Assembly: GCF_003668575.1 (NCBI RefSeq)
Contig: NZ_RCVZ01000012.1
Span: 1 to 64,000 of the forward strand
Length of the DNA: 64,000 nt
DNA from: Falsibacillus albus
GTDB lineage: Bacteria > Bacillota > Bacilli > Bacillales > DSM-25281
Direction: 5' to 3'
The notes under the pieces were generated by a model. The model did no database searches and had not been told where the DNA came from. It saw nothing but the letters and a program-made list of their open reading frames with translations. How positions within the stretch are numbered: the first letter of the stretch is position 1; every line of letters starts with the position of its first letter. The position numbers and the translations under genes were made by a program. Shown piece after piece: positions 52,968 to 62,741 of this stretch.

Positions 52968-54584
52968 TCAGCGTTTCATTTTGACCCGTTTTAGCCATTT
53001 ACGCTGTTTCCTGTTGGTCATGAAGTAGCCGATAAAAGCAAGTGCAGAAAGGAGAGACGCGCCTTCCCAGAGGATGGTCCGGTCAAAGTAAATCCCCGAA
53101 AAGGTGCCGATAATACCAAGAAGGCTAAAGAAAAAAGCATGTGTCTTTCTGTTTTCCAGCATCGAAAATTCAAACTGCTCGTATTGCTGCTTTTCCTGAA
53201 GTTCAAGATGCCGTTTCGGCGCCTCCAAATAATCTTGGACAGAATGGACGATTTGAAAGAATGGCTGTGCATTCATCCATTTTAAAAATAATTGCCATTT
53301 GCTTGTATTGGAATGTTTCAGCCAGTCCATGAAAGCAGGTTTGACGATCTCCAATGTTTCTTTATCAGGTGTGATGATATGAATCATCCCTTCAATCGTC
53401 ACAAAGGATCGCCCTAGAAAAACAAAGCGTGTGGGGACCTGAATAGGCAGATCCTTTACCATATCATTGATTTCTTTTTTTGCTGTGAGGATGTCCATTT
53501 CCTTCATTTTTTCAAGGTCAAAGGAAAGGGCCTCAGCAAGGACGGATTCAATCGATTTCGGATCTGCTTCAGGGAGCAAGAATCCTAGCTGCCCCAGTGC
53601 CCCTGCTGCCTTTTCATAATTTTTCATCAAGACTGCCTCGAGGAATGATTGAAAGTGTGAGGCGTCCTTCCTGGAGATTTCGCCTACCATGCCAAAGTCC
53701 AACAAAATGATGGTGCCATCTTCTTGGATGAGTACATTGCCGGAATGTGGATCGGCATGAAAGATGCCGGCTTCCAGCCATTGTGGAAGGAACAGGCGCA
53801 AAAGGCGTTCTGAAAGCTCATTTCGGTTAATATTACAGCGTTCGAGTGCTTTTGTATCTGTAGCGCGAAAGCCCTCGACCCACTCCATTACCATTACTTT
53901 TGATGTGCAGTGTTCAGGATAGACGCCTGGCACTTTGGCTCCATTGAATTCCTGGAAGCGCTGATGGAAATGAATGGCCGTTTCCATTTCTTTGTTGAAG
54001 TCCAGCTCCCTTTCAATGACATGCTTCAATTCCTTATACAGCATGTTGAAATTGATAAAACCCTTTGGAACAGGAGCAAAGCGATCGGCAAACCAGATGA
54101 TGATCGCGAGAGATCGGAAATCTGTCCTGACAAGGGATTTGATATTTGGACGCTGTACTTTGATGGCAACTTTTGTCCCATCCCTCAAGATGCCTTGATA
54201 TACTTCCCCGATTGAAGCCGAAGCGATGGCCTTTGTTTCAATCGAATGTAGGACATTGTTCAACGGGCGGTCCCATTCATCTTCAAGCACCTTTTGAATC
54301 TTTTCCCATGGGGAAGGAGGGACCTGGTCCACCATATCCTGTATTTGTTTGATAAATCCATTTGGCAGCAAATCGGCTCGGATGCTGAGCATTTGCCCGA
54401 CCTTGATGAGGACGCCTTCCAACTCAAATAAGGTTTGTCTGAATTGCTGGCCGATCCTTTCCCATAAGGCTTCTTTATCGGCCTCCGATTTTTTCGTGAT
54501 CCGATGCCAATAAACCCGGAGTACGATGGAGAGGGCAAGTGACAATACCTTCCACATACGCCACATCTTGCGCTCGGTTTTCAT
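52968..54584 (-). CDS. UbiB/AarF-family (ABC1) protein kinase-like protein
   Basis: A 538-residue member of the ABC1/ADCK family. The signature KVGQ extension is LIKVGQMLSIRADLLP (about 61-76), with the A-rich loop AIASASIGEVYQG, the lysine strand VAIKVQRP, catalytic HADPHSGNVLI and metal-binding LLDFGMVG. Two helices at the C terminus anchor it to the membrane. Relatives support ubiquinone or menaquinone homeostasis; the direct target is unknown. GGAGG precedes ATG 54584. Confidence 0.9.
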   Translation of the reverse strand: MKTERKMWRMWKVLSLALSIVLRVYWHRITKKSEADKEALWERIGQQFRQTLFELEGVLIKVGQMLSIRADLLPNGFIKQIQDMVDQVPPSPWEKIQKVLEDEWDRPLNNVLHSIETKAIASASIGEVYQGILRDGTKVAIKVQRPNIKSLVRTDFRSLAIIIWFADRFAPVPKGFINFNMLYKELKHVIERELDFNKEMETAIHFHQRFQEFNGAKVPGVYPEHCTSKVMVMEWVEGFRATDTKALERCNINRNELSERLLRLFLPQWLEAGIFHADPHSGNVLIQEDGTIILLDFGMVGEISRKDASHFQSFLEAVLMKNYEKAAGALGQLGFLLPEADPKSIESVLAEALSFDLEKMKEMDILTAKKEINDMVKDLPIQVPTRFVFLGRSFVTIEGMIHIITPDKETLEIVKPAFMDWLKHSNTSKWQLFLKWMNAQPFFQIVHSVQDYLEAPKRHLELQEKQQYEQFEFSMLENRKTHAFFFSLLGIIGTFSGIYFDRTILWEGASLLSALAFIGYFMTNRKQRKWLKRVKMKR

Positions 54585-54826
54585 ATGAATTCCTCCATAG
54601 GTATATGATACGTAATGAATAAATCCTTTAATTGAACAGCACTTGTTAAAATTAGTGTACCGCTGCTTGTATTGTATTACGAATATATTGCTAAAAAAGT
54701 TTCTAAACCTTGTATATCCGAGTTGTGTTTTTTAAAACCATGGCAAGATTTGATATAATTTGGTGTTGGAATCGTGATTGGAACGGAATACATACATATT
54801 TCATCGTTTTCCAAGGAGGTGACTGG

Positions 54827-56755
54827 ATGAATCAGCGGCAGAGAGCTATTTTACGTCAATTGCTTGCGAATAAGGGGGAACCGGTACTTGTACAGGATTT
54901 GGCTGTGATGGCCGGTTGTTCGGAAAAAACAATCCGAAATGATTTTCACGCGATACAGGGACGGCTGAGTGAGAATACCAGCATAAAGCTTGTGCGAAAG
55001 CCCGGTGTCGGTGTTTTTTTAGAGGGGAATGAAATAGAAGAAGGAAAGCTCTTTGAGGAATTGAATTCCTTCCCGCACATTAACAAGGCGGATGAAGGGA
55101 GCAGGGCAGTGGATATTGCCTTTCAATTAATCATGAGCAGCGAGCCTTTGACATTGGAGCAGTTGGCTGCTAAGCACTTCGTCAACAAAGCGGTGATCAA
55201 AAAGGATCTTGATGGCATTGAAAAATGGCTGAGGGAAATGAATTTAATGCTGGCTGCCAGGCAAAAAGTCGGCATTCAGGTAACAGGCTTAGAGAAGGAT
55301 CGAAGAAAGGCTTTGGCAAACCTTCCGGCACTTATTCATTCTTCGACATTGAACTTGTTAAAAGAGAAATTTTCATCTTATGAAATGGATATTGTTCAAA
55401 CGGAACTTAAGGATCTCCAGCAAAAATACTCGCTCTCTTTTACCGATGAGACCATGGAACATCTGCTAATTCATGTATTGTTCCTGATTAAAAGAACGAA
55501 GCTTAAGTATCCGATTACCATTTCTCCTCATGAGCATGAACGGATTAAAGAGAAAATGGAATATCAATGGGCCAAGCACTTTCTAAGGAAATTGGAAATT
55601 ATTTTCATTGTTCATTTCCCTGAAGAAGAAATCATATATTTGGCCCTGCATTTCTTGGGAAGCAAGCAGAGGTATCAGAGCGATAAGGTGGAACATCCGG
55701 AAGGACCGGAGTTAGTGCCATTTCTCATCAAAAAAATGAGTGAGGCGACATCGCTGAGTTTCGAACTGGATCAAGCGCTGATCGATGGATTGAGCGTTCA
55801 CATTACGCCGGTGTTGAATCGACTGAATTACGGCCTGGCCGTTTCGAATCCGATGTTGAATGACATCAAAAAAATGTATCCATATATATTTGATGTTGTC
55901 ATGACCGTAATCGATGAAGCCAATAATGTATTCTCCCTGCAAATCCCAGAGGAAGAGGGGGCCTATCTGACTCTGCATTTTCAAACCTCGATCGAACGAC
56001 TGCAAAAGAGAGATGGCCGGATGAAAGAAGTGGTCATCGTATGCCATATGGGGATCGGTATGTCACAGTTATTAAGGACAAAGCTTGAAAGGAAATTCCA
56101 TTCCATCCGCGTCATTGATTGTATAGGTAAACTGGAGCTGCTGTCATTCATCAAGAAGTACCCAGTCGATTTCGTGATCTCGACGATTGACCTGAAGGGG
56201 TTAAAAGATACTCCTTATATTGTCGTCAGTCCATTGTTGGATGTTGTCGAGGAACAGCAATTGGGCCATTTTATTGAACAGTTGAGCAGAACGGAAAGTG
56301 AAGTAGGCAAGAAATCCGTGATGTCGGCTTTTTTGGAGCCTGACCTGATTTTTTTAGACTGTAATGTTGAACATCCTTACGAGTTGATTGAATTTATGGC
56401 AGAAGCATTAGTGAAGAGAGGGTATGTGGGAAAAGACTATCCTCATAGCGCCCTCAGCAGGGAGAGAATGTCTGCTACGACAATTGGTTCAGGGATTGCC
56501 ATCCCCCATGGCAGTCCAAAAATGGTCCATTCATCTGTGATTGCTGCAGCAGCATTGAAAAAGCCTTTGAAGTGGGGGACGGAACTGGTCTCACTCGTGT
56601 TCATGATTGCCATCAGGCCTGATGAGAAGGATAAAACAAAGGACTTATTTAGAGAGCTGTCCGAATTGACGGAACGGCCAGAAGTGGTTCAAGCTGCTGT
56701 ACACGAGATGGATCAAAAAATATTTTTGGAGCACCTGCTGAAAAAGAGCCGATGA
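54827..56755 (+). CDS. manR: PRD-containing PTS transcription activator (ManR-like)
   Basis: A 642-residue modular regulator. Two N-terminal helix-turn-helix domains (about 1-170) bind DNA. Two PTS-regulation domains lie at about 195-410, an EIIB-like domain follows (VIVCHMGIGMSQLL) and an EIIA-fructose-like domain ends it (GIAIPHGSPK). Phosphorylation by HPr and by the cognate permease would set its activity. AAGGAGGTG precedes ATG 54827. Length and neighbour match ManR of B. subtilis; LicR is the alternative. Confidence 0.9.
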   Translation: MNQRQRAILRQLLANKGEPVLVQDLAVMAGCSEKTIRNDFHAIQGRLSENTSIKLVRKPGVGVFLEGNEIEEGKLFEELNSFPHINKADEGSRAVDIAFQLIMSSEPLTLEQLAAKHFVNKAVIKKDLDGIEKWLREMNLMLAARQKVGIQVTGLEKDRRKALANLPALIHSSTLNLLKEKFSSYEMDIVQTELKDLQQKYSLSFTDETMEHLLIHVLFLIKRTKLKYPITISPHEHERIKEKMEYQWAKHFLRKLEIIFIVHFPEEEIIYLALHFLGSKQRYQSDKVEHPEGPELVPFLIKKMSEATSLSFELDQALIDGLSVHITPVLNRLNYGLAVSNPMLNDIKKMYPYIFDVVMTVIDEANNVFSLQIPEEEGAYLTLHFQTSIERLQKRDGRMKEVVIVCHMGIGMSQLLRTKLERKFHSIRVIDCIGKLELLSFIKKYPVDFVISTIDLKGLKDTPYIVVSPLLDVVEEQQLGHFIEQLSRTESEVGKKSVMSAFLEPDLIFLDCNVEHPYELIEFMAEALVKRGYVGKDYPHSALSRERMSATTIGSGIAIPHGSPKMVHSSVIAAAALKKPLKWGTELVSLVFMIAIRPDEKDKTKDLFRELSELTERPEVVQAAVHEMDQKIFLEHLLKKSR

Positions 56756-56781
56756 GCGCAAATCATCGGCTCTTTTTGATT
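56744..56781 (+). terminator. Terminator of manR-like gene
   Basis: GAGCCGATGA (spanning the stop codon) and TCATCGGCTC form a 10-bp stem followed by TTTTT. Permease transcription therefore starts anew downstream. Confidence 0.88.
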
Positions 56782-56850
56782 GAAGCGGAAGGTGCAGGAC
56801 TCCGCCCGCTCCTCTGAAAGGAAGCATTCTACCAAGGAAATCAACCTATG
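56782..56850. repeat. Type I repeat fragment I
   Basis: Short piece with GAAGCGGAAGGTGCAG and GGAAATCAACCTATG, the two edges of the type I core, with most of the centre deleted and no terminal repeats. Confidence 0.55.
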
Positions 56851-56928
56851 ACATTGAATAAAATCCAAATTTCCGGAACCTGCGGTAAAAATCCGAAATT
56901 TATTCCGAGGTTTTGTATTGTAAAGTAA

Positions 56929-56943
56929 ATGTAAGCGATTACG
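56929..56943 (+). promoter_or_regulatory. cre site upstream of PTS permease
   Basis: ATGTAAGCGATTACG fits the CcpA consensus WTGNAANCGNWNNCW at 14 of 15 positions. It lies 26 nt before the start, suited to catabolite repression. Upstream (56862-56910) two AAAATCC-AAATTTCCG-like repeats may bind the PRD activator. Confidence 0.65.
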
Positions 56944-56968
56944 AAATGTGTGGATGAGGAGGAAGAGG

Positions 56969-58903
56969 ATGAAACTGTTAGCGATTACTTCGTGTCCGAA
57001 TGGCATTGCCCATACGTATATGGCAGCAGAAAATCTGCAAAAAGCTGCCGATAAATCAGGAGTAAAAATGAAGGTGGAAACCCAGGGTTCCATAGGTGTC
57101 GAAAATGAATTAACAGAGTCGGATATCCGTGAAGCGGATGGGATCATCATTGCAGCGGATAAAACGGTGAATAAAGACCGGTTCATAGGAAAAAAACTAT
57201 TGGTCGCAGGTGTCCAAGAAGGTATCCGGAAGCCAGAAGAATTAATCAATAAATTTAAAAGCGGGGATGTTCCTGTTTTCCAATCGACTGCGAAATCTGT
57301 CTCGGAATATAAGCAGGAAAGAAAAGATAAACAGAATCCGATCTATAAACATTTAATGAACGGTGTTTCCTATATGATCCCATTCATTGTGATCGGCGGA
57401 CTGTTGATTGCGATTGCCTTGACGGTTGGCGGACATAAAACACCTGGCGGATTGGTTATTCCGGACGATTCTTTCTGGAAGAACATTGAAAAGCTCGGGG
57501 GCGCGTCCTTTACATTCATGGTGCCGATCCTAGCTGGTTTCATTGCCTACAGCATTGCAGATCGACCAGGTCTTGCCCCTGGTATGATCGGCGGATATAT
57601 CGCTGCAAATGGAAGCTTCTACGGAAGTGAAGCAGGAGCAGGCTTCATCGGCGGGATCATTGCCGGATTTCTCGCAGGTTATATCGCACTAGGAATAAAA
57701 AGGCTGAAGGTGCCGAAAGTATTGAACCCAATCATGCCAATCATTATCATCCCAGTATTGGCATCACTGATCGTCGGTCTGTTGTTCATCTTTGTCATTG
57801 GGGCTCCTGTTGCAAGTGTATTCGAAGCTTTGACAAACTGGCTATCAGGGATGCAAGGGACAAGCTCGATTTTGTTGGCCGTCATTTTGGGAGCAATGAT
57901 TTCCTTCGATATGGGCGGGCCGGTCAATAAAGTGGCCTTCCTATTCGGATCTGCGATGATCGGGGAAGGGAACTATGAAATCATGGGGCCGATTGCTGCT
58001 GCCATTTGTATCCCGCCAATCGGGATGGGGCTTGCGACATTTTTGAATAAGAAAAAATACCAAGGTGCGGAAAGGGAAGCAGGTAAAGCTTCTTTCACAA
58101 TGGGCTTGTTCGGAATCACAGAAGGTGCGATTCCTTTTGCAGCCCAAGATCCACTGCGCGTCATTCCAAGTATCATGCTTGGATCCATAACAGGGTCCGT
58201 CATTGCCATGCTTGGGCATGTGGGTGATCGAGTAGCACACGGGGGCCCAATTGTCGCGGTGCTTGGTGCGATTGACCATGTAGCGATGTTCTTTATCGCC
58301 GTGGTTGTCGGTGCATTTGTTACAGCACTTATCGTCAATATTCTCAAAAAGGATGTTGGATCTAAACCAGAAAAAAACGAAATTGAGGTTGAAGATCAAG
58401 AAAGTATTCAGCCTCAGCATGTTGGCGCACAGGAAAAGCTTGAATTCAACAAGTTGACGGATTTAATGAGCATCGATTTACTGAACATTGATTTGCAGGG
58501 AAGCACACGTGATGAAGTCATCGATGAAATGATCGAGAAGCTCGATCAGACTGGAGCACTGCAATCTTCAGAGACATTTAAAGAAGCAATCATCGAACGT
58601 GAGGAGCAGAGCTCGACGGGGATCGGGATGAATATTGCGATTCCCCACGGGAAATCAAGCGCCGTCCTCAAGCCGTCTGTCGCCTTTGGCGTGAAAAAAT
58701 CGGGAGTGGACTGGAACAGCCTTGATGGTACAGATGCCAAGCTCGTATTTATGATTGCGGTTCCTGAAGAAAGCGAAGGAGATGCCCATCTGAAAATCCT
58801 CCAAATGCTTTCTCGGAAACTTATGGATGATGAATTCAGGAATGAATTGCTCCACGTCCAAACAAAACAGGAAGCGTACTCATTGTTAACCAGCATTGAC
58901 TAA
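56969..58903 (+). CDS. manP: PTS fructose/mannose-type permease EIIBCA (ManP-like)
   Basis: A 644-residue fused permease of the fructose-mannitol family with order EIIB (1-105; Cys9 in ITSCPNGIAHTYMAAENL), EIIC (about 120-465, eight to ten helices) and EIIA (about 500-644; phospho-His in NIAIPHGKSS). It imports and phosphorylates its sugar. ATG 56969 follows AGGAGGAAG; a GTG 7 codons earlier is in that site. The partner regulator and the B-C-A order match ManP. No manA follows, so the sugar could be fructose. Confidence 0.92.
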   Translation: MKLLAITSCPNGIAHTYMAAENLQKAADKSGVKMKVETQGSIGVENELTESDIREADGIIIAADKTVNKDRFIGKKLLVAGVQEGIRKPEELINKFKSGDVPVFQSTAKSVSEYKQERKDKQNPIYKHLMNGVSYMIPFIVIGGLLIAIALTVGGHKTPGGLVIPDDSFWKNIEKLGGASFTFMVPILAGFIAYSIADRPGLAPGMIGGYIAANGSFYGSEAGAGFIGGIIAGFLAGYIALGIKRLKVPKVLNPIMPIIIIPVLASLIVGLLFIFVIGAPVASVFEALTNWLSGMQGTSSILLAVILGAMISFDMGGPVNKVAFLFGSAMIGEGNYEIMGPIAAAICIPPIGMGLATFLNKKKYQGAEREAGKASFTMGLFGITEGAIPFAAQDPLRVIPSIMLGSITGSVIAMLGHVGDRVAHGGPIVAVLGAIDHVAMFFIAVVVGAFVTALIVNILKKDVGSKPEKNEIEVEDQESIQPQHVGAQEKLEFNKLTDLMSIDLLNIDLQGSTRDEVIDEMIEKLDQTGALQSSETFKEAIIEREEQSSTGIGMNIAIPHGKSSAVLKPSVAFGVKKSGVDWNSLDGTDAKLVFMIAVPEESEGDAHLKILQMLSRKLMDDEFRNELLHVQTKQEAYSLLTSID

Positions 58904-58907
58904 TGGA

Positions 58908-58955
58908 AGGGGGTATCCCCGAAGTGCCTGTCACTTTGGGGACACCCTGTTTTTG
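58908..58955 (+). terminator. CCTGT-apex hairpin H7 / terminator
   Basis: GGGTATCCCCGAAGTG and CACTTTGGGGACACCC (two mismatches) enclose the loop CCTGT and lead into TGTTTTTG, right after the permease stop. Confidence 0.8.
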
Positions 58956-58969
58956 TAAAGCCTCAAATA

Positions 58970-59003
58970 AAAAAAGGCCATACCTATAAGGACAGGTATG
59001 GCC
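58970..59003 (-). terminator. racA terminator
   Basis: GGCCATACCT and AGGTATGGCC form a perfect stem; the minus strand continues TTTTTTT. Confidence 0.88.
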
Positions 59004-59006
59004 TCG

Positions 59007-59519
59007 TTAAAACCCAAAGAACATGGAGATGATATTTTTCTTTAATGGGCGTTTTTTCTTCTTTTTTTGATCGAATACAAGCGGATGGTTCATGGATGCC
59101 TGTTCTTCTTTGTTTTTTTCCAGCATTTCAATCTTTTTCGTCAAGTTGGCGACTTCTTTCTCTAAATCTTCAATTTCCCGCCGATGCGTCAAAAGCTGGT
59201 ATGAGACAACCGCGTCAGCTTTTTGGTCCAGCCTCTTTTCAAGTTCCTCGATTCTTTCCAGCAGTTTATCATCGATCGACTTCGGATCTGAAGACTTCAC
59301 CTTTCCGACCCGTGCTTTTTTCCCTGGGACTTTAACATCCTGGATGCCGATTCCGCTATGCAATTGTTGATGAATATCCTTGAAAATTTCCAGATCCTCA
59401 TCCGTAAACCAAAAATGACCCAATTCATTCCGTTCCATGTCCAGTTCCAGCTGCTTCACCCAGCGTTGAACGGTACTAGGAGAAACACCCAGCTGCTTCG
59501 CAACCTGACCTGTATTCAT
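59007..59519 (-). CDS. racA: Chromosome-anchoring protein RacA
   Basis: A 170-residue sporulation protein that binds origin-proximal DNA and, via DivIVA, tethers the chromosome to the pole. The MerR-like helix-turn-helix MNTGQVAKQLGVSPSTVQRW fills residues 1-45 (ERNELGHFWFT follows). A coiled coil runs at about 82-140 and a basic, amphipathic end KKKRPLKKNIISMFFGF may contact membrane or DivIVA. ATG 59519 follows GGGAGGGATAA. It marks the organism as spore-forming. Confidence 0.9.
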   Translation of the reverse strand: MNTGQVAKQLGVSPSTVQRWVKQLELDMERNELGHFWFTDEDLEIFKDIHQQLHSGIGIQDVKVPGKKARVGKVKSSDPKSIDDKLLERIEELEKRLDQKADAVVSYQLLTHRREIEDLEKEVANLTKKIEMLEKNKEEQASMNHPLVFDQKKKKKRPLKKNIISMFFGF

Positions 59520-59711
59520 ATTTATCCCTCCCGTTTTATCATACAATTCTTGCTTGATGATCTGAATTCCTTTGCACCCGACAAAACTAGTTTTCCTTCG
59601 CCAAAGAAAGTGAAGAACCAACGAAATTCTATGGGGGATGTCGAAAAATGAACTGATTCATTCAAAGAAAGGAAACCCGATTGACAACAGTTTTTTAAGA
59701 TTATTACTAAT

Positions 59712-59800
59712 TAAGTAGGTTGATTTCCGCTGAAGGATGCTCGCTTTCCTTGCTATGCTCAATCCAGGGTCTTCGCTGCACCTTCCCACAGAAAGAAACT
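59712..59800. repeat. Type I repeat fragment J
   Basis: AATTAAGTAGGTTGATTTCC through TCGCTGCACCTTCCC is the type I core with a central deletion and no terminal repeats. Confidence 0.55.
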
Positions 59801-59825
59801 GATGAACTTTTATATCCCATTCAAT

Positions 59826-59928
59826 TATTCGAAAATGAATAATATGTATTCACTTTTGAATAGAAGAATGAGATAGTAATACTTAAATATGTTTGAAAAT
59901 TCAAAAATTATATATTCAAAAATGAATA
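59826..59928. promoter_or_regulatory. Three TATTC-N6-GAATA palindromes
   Basis: Copies stand at 59826-59841, 59847-59862 and 59913-59928. The first two are 21 bp apart (two helical turns); the third overlaps the leader of the Sigma-54 regulator gene. They look like binding sites of one dimeric protein, possibly the regulator itself. Confidence 0.65.
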
Positions 59929-59948
59929 ACAAAGGGGGTTCTCAAAAA

Positions 59949-61301
59949 ATGAATGAAAAATCATGGGAAGAACAAGAGAATCTATTGAACTATTTGCAAA
60001 ATGACATCCTCGTTACGAATGTGGATGGGGAAATCTTGAAAGTGTCTGAAGCGACAGGCGGGGTTTATCAAACAGATGCAGAAGCGTTGATCGGAAAATC
60101 CGTATATGACCTTGAGAAAGAAGGAATGTTTACGCCGCTTGCGACACCAATGGTTATTGAAAAGAAAGAAAAAGTGACTTTCATCCAGATGACGAAGGAT
60201 GACCGAAAACTATTGGTGACAGCCATTCCCATTTTTGATGATGATGGAGAACTGACGAGGATCGTGAGCTATTCGCACGATGTCACTGAATTAATCGAGA
60301 TGAAGCAATACTTAGAAACGATGGAAGATGAAATGGCCAGGACAAAAAAAGAGCTAGAGTCCTTAAAGGAGAAGCAAGTATACGGTGAGGGAATCATTGC
60401 CTACAGTGAAAAAATGAGAAAAGTGATGAAGCTTTCCGAGCAGGTGGCTGATGTGGACGTCAATATTTTGATCCAAGGGGAGACCGGGGTGGGAAAATCA
60501 CATCTTGCCCGATATATACATAGTAAGAGCAGCCGGAGTAAGGGTCCATTCATAGAGGTAAACTGCGGCTCCATTCCAGATGCATTATTTGAATCAGAAT
60601 TTTTTGGGTATGAATCCGGTGCCTTCACAGGTGCAGACCGGAATGGCAAGAAGGGTATGGTGGAATTGGCCGAGGGGGGGACCTTATTCCTCGATGAAAC
60701 TGGGGAACTTTCTTCAGCCAATCAAGTAAAGGTACTGAAATTGATACAAGAAAAGCAGTTTTATCGAGTCGGTGGCCGCCAACTTAAAAAAGTCAATTTT
60801 CGTCTGATTGCAGCGACAAATAGGGATTTGGATACGGAAATTGAGCAAGGGAATTTTCGCAGGGATTTGTATTTTCGCTTAAACGTTGTCCCGATTGCGC
60901 TTCCACCACTAAGAGAGAGGCAGGAGGATATCCTTCCATTGCTTGATCATTTCCTAGAGCGGTTCAATCAAAAATATGGATTCAATAAATCTTTCGATGC
61001 AGGGGTCAAGTATAAGCTATTGAGCCATCCATGGAAGGGAAATGTAAGGGAGCTCGCAAACCTGGTAGAAAGATTGACGGTCACGTCCTCCGAAAGGGTG
61101 ATCACGATTGAAATGCTTCCTTCATCAAATCAGTATAACTTTGGTGGAGGTGAAACCTTGCAGGAGGTTTTGGAAAACGTGGAACGTGCAGCATTGCTCG
61201 AAGCATTCAGGCATTTTAAAACCACAACTGGTGTGGCGAAGGCATTGGGAATCAGCCAGCCGACAGCTGTTAGGAAACTAAAAAAATATCACATTACATG
61301 A
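59949..61301 (+). CDS. Sigma-54-dependent activator with PAS domain (GabR-type)
   Basis: A 450-residue enhancer-binding protein. The N-terminal PAS domain (about 10-118) likely senses a metabolite, and a short coiled coil follows. The AAA+ domain has Walker A GETGVGKS (177-184) and the Sigma-54-contacting GAFTGA (224-229). A Fis-type helix-turn-helix closes the protein. ATG 59949 follows AAAGGGGG; earlier in-frame ATGs at 59922 and 59889 are less likely. The Sigma-54 promoter starts 4 nt after its stop, so it should drive gabT. The name GabR follows B. thuringiensis use. Confidence 0.9.
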   Translation: MNEKSWEEQENLLNYLQNDILVTNVDGEILKVSEATGGVYQTDAEALIGKSVYDLEKEGMFTPLATPMVIEKKEKVTFIQMTKDDRKLLVTAIPIFDDDGELTRIVSYSHDVTELIEMKQYLETMEDEMARTKKELESLKEKQVYGEGIIAYSEKMRKVMKLSEQVADVDVNILIQGETGVGKSHLARYIHSKSSRSKGPFIEVNCGSIPDALFESEFFGYESGAFTGADRNGKKGMVELAEGGTLFLDETGELSSANQVKVLKLIQEKQFYRVGGRQLKKVNFRLIAATNRDLDTEIEQGNFRRDLYFRLNVVPIALPPLRERQEDILPLLDHFLERFNQKYGFNKSFDAGVKYKLLSHPWKGNVRELANLVERLTVTSSERVITIEMLPSSNQYNFGGGETLQEVLENVERAALLEAFRHFKTTTGVAKALGISQPTAVRKLKKYHIT

Positions 61302-61304
61302 AAA

Positions 61305-61321
61305 TTGGCACGGAACTTGCA
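61305..61321 (+). promoter_or_regulatory. Sigma-54 promoter of gabT operon
   Basis: TTGGCACGGAACTTGCA matches the -24/-12 consensus TGGCACG-N4-TTGCA exactly. It ends 92 nt before the gabT start and directly follows the activator gene. Confidence 0.93.
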
Positions 61322-61412
61322 AGGTTGTATAGAGGAAGAAATTAATCATTAAGGGGGACGGATTAAAAGGGATTAGGTTCAACACAATTCTTATACAACA
61401 GGGGGATTATGG

Positions 61413-62741
61413 ATGGAAGACTTACAAACTATTTTCGAAATGAAGGACGAGCTTTTGGCCCCTACGATGGCCAAGGATTTTCCAAATCTTCCGGTTCTAA
61501 GGTCAGAGGGGTACTTTTATTTTGGAGCAGATGGGCGGAAATATCTTGATTTTACTTCTGGTATTGCGACAGAGAACGTGGGCCATCGCCACCCAAAGGT
61601 CATCCAGGCCATTAAAGATCAAGCAGATCAGCTCACTCATGGACCAATCGGGATCATTAACTATGAATCGATTCTAAACGCAGCCATGAAATTGAAATCC
61701 ATTTTACCGGGAACACTGGATTGTTTTTTCTTCGGGAATAGCGGTGCGGAGGCAATCGAAGGTGCGGTGAAACTGGCAAGGTATGTGACAAAACGTCCAT
61801 ATGTGGTGTCATTTATCGGAGGATTCCATGGAAGAACCTTGGGCGCGATGAGTTTGACCACATCAAAAAGTAAATATCGCCAATATCAGCCGGTTGGTGC
61901 GGGGATGACCTACCAAATTCCATATGCTCATCCAAACGAAACACCTGCCGGAGTGGACTGGGAGGATTATTGGGAAGAAAAGGTCCAAAAAGATTTTCAA
62001 AGATTATTTGATCATCAAGTGGCAGCGGATGAAGTGGCAGCGGTGATCTTAGAGCCTGTCTTGGGTGAAGGCGGATATATCGTTCCTCCGGTCAGCTGGC
62101 TGAGAAAGATAAGGGAAATCTGTGATGCACATCAGATTCTGCTTATTTTTGACGAAGTTCAGACAGGCTTTGGCCGGACAGGAGACTGGTTTGCATCCCA
62201 GACCTTTGGCGTCACACCCGATATCATGGCTATTGCTAAAGGGATCGCAAGCGGCCTTCCATTGAGTGCGACAGTGGCTTCAAAAGAATTGATGCAGCAA
62301 TGGTCGATCGGCACCCATAGCACCACATTTGGGGGGAACCCCATCGCTTGCGCTGCTGCCTGTGCCACCATTGATGTATTGAAGGAAGAACGATTGCCTG
62401 AAAATGCAAAGGCAATGGGTGAGTACGCATTGGAACAGCTCGAAATCCTGAAAGAAAAGCATCCAATCATTAAAGCGGTCAGAGGGATTGGATTGATGCT
62501 CGGTATTGAAATTGCAGATCCGGTTTCTCAGCTCCCCGACCACGAAGGATTAATGAATATTTTAAATAAATGCTTGAATAAGGGAGTGATTTTCTATTTG
62601 AGCGGAAATAAAGGTGAAATTATTCGGATGATGCCGCCGCTGTCGATCGATAAGGAGAACCTTGATCAAGGGATCAAGTGGCTGGACGAAGCTGTGGAAG
62701 AGTATGAAAAAGAAATAGGAATTGGAGGCTTTCAAACATGA
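61413..62741 (+). CDS. gabT: 4-aminobutyrate aminotransferase
   Basis: A 442-residue class III aminotransferase that moves the amino group of GABA to 2-oxoglutarate, giving succinate semialdehyde. Key parts are [31 protein letters not shown] and PLP Lys276 in [19 protein letters not shown] precedes ATG 61413. The Sigma-54 promoter and activator match gab control in Bacillus. Beta-alanine, 5-aminovalerate or putrescine remain possible substrates, since no semialdehyde dehydrogenase is visible before the window ends. Confidence 0.88.
   Translation: MEDLQTIFEMKDELLAPTMAKDFPNLPVLRSEGYFYFGADGRKYLDFTSGIATENVGHRHPKVIQAIKDQADQLTHGPIGIINYESILNAAMKLKSILPGTLDCFFFGNSGAEAIEGAVKLARYVTKRPYVVSFIGGFHGRTLGAMSLTTSKSKYRQYQPVGAGMTYQIPYAHPNETPAGVDWEDYWEEKVQKDFQRLFDHQVAADEVAAVILEPVLGEGGYIVPPVSWLRKIREICDAHQILLIFDEVQTGFGRTGDWFASQTFGVTPDIMAIAKGIASGLPLSATVASKELMQQWSIGTHSTTFGGNPIACAAACATIDVLKEERLPENAKAMGEYALEQLEILKEKHPIIKAVRGIGLMLGIEIADPVSQLPDHEGLMNILNKCLNKGVIFYLSGNKGEIIRMMPPLSIDKENLDQGIKWLDEAVEEYEKEIGIGGFQT

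Noticed and set aside
58973-59370. Plus-strand frames opposite racA
   Set aside because: Ser/Phe-rich complement of the Lys/Glu coiled coil of RacA.
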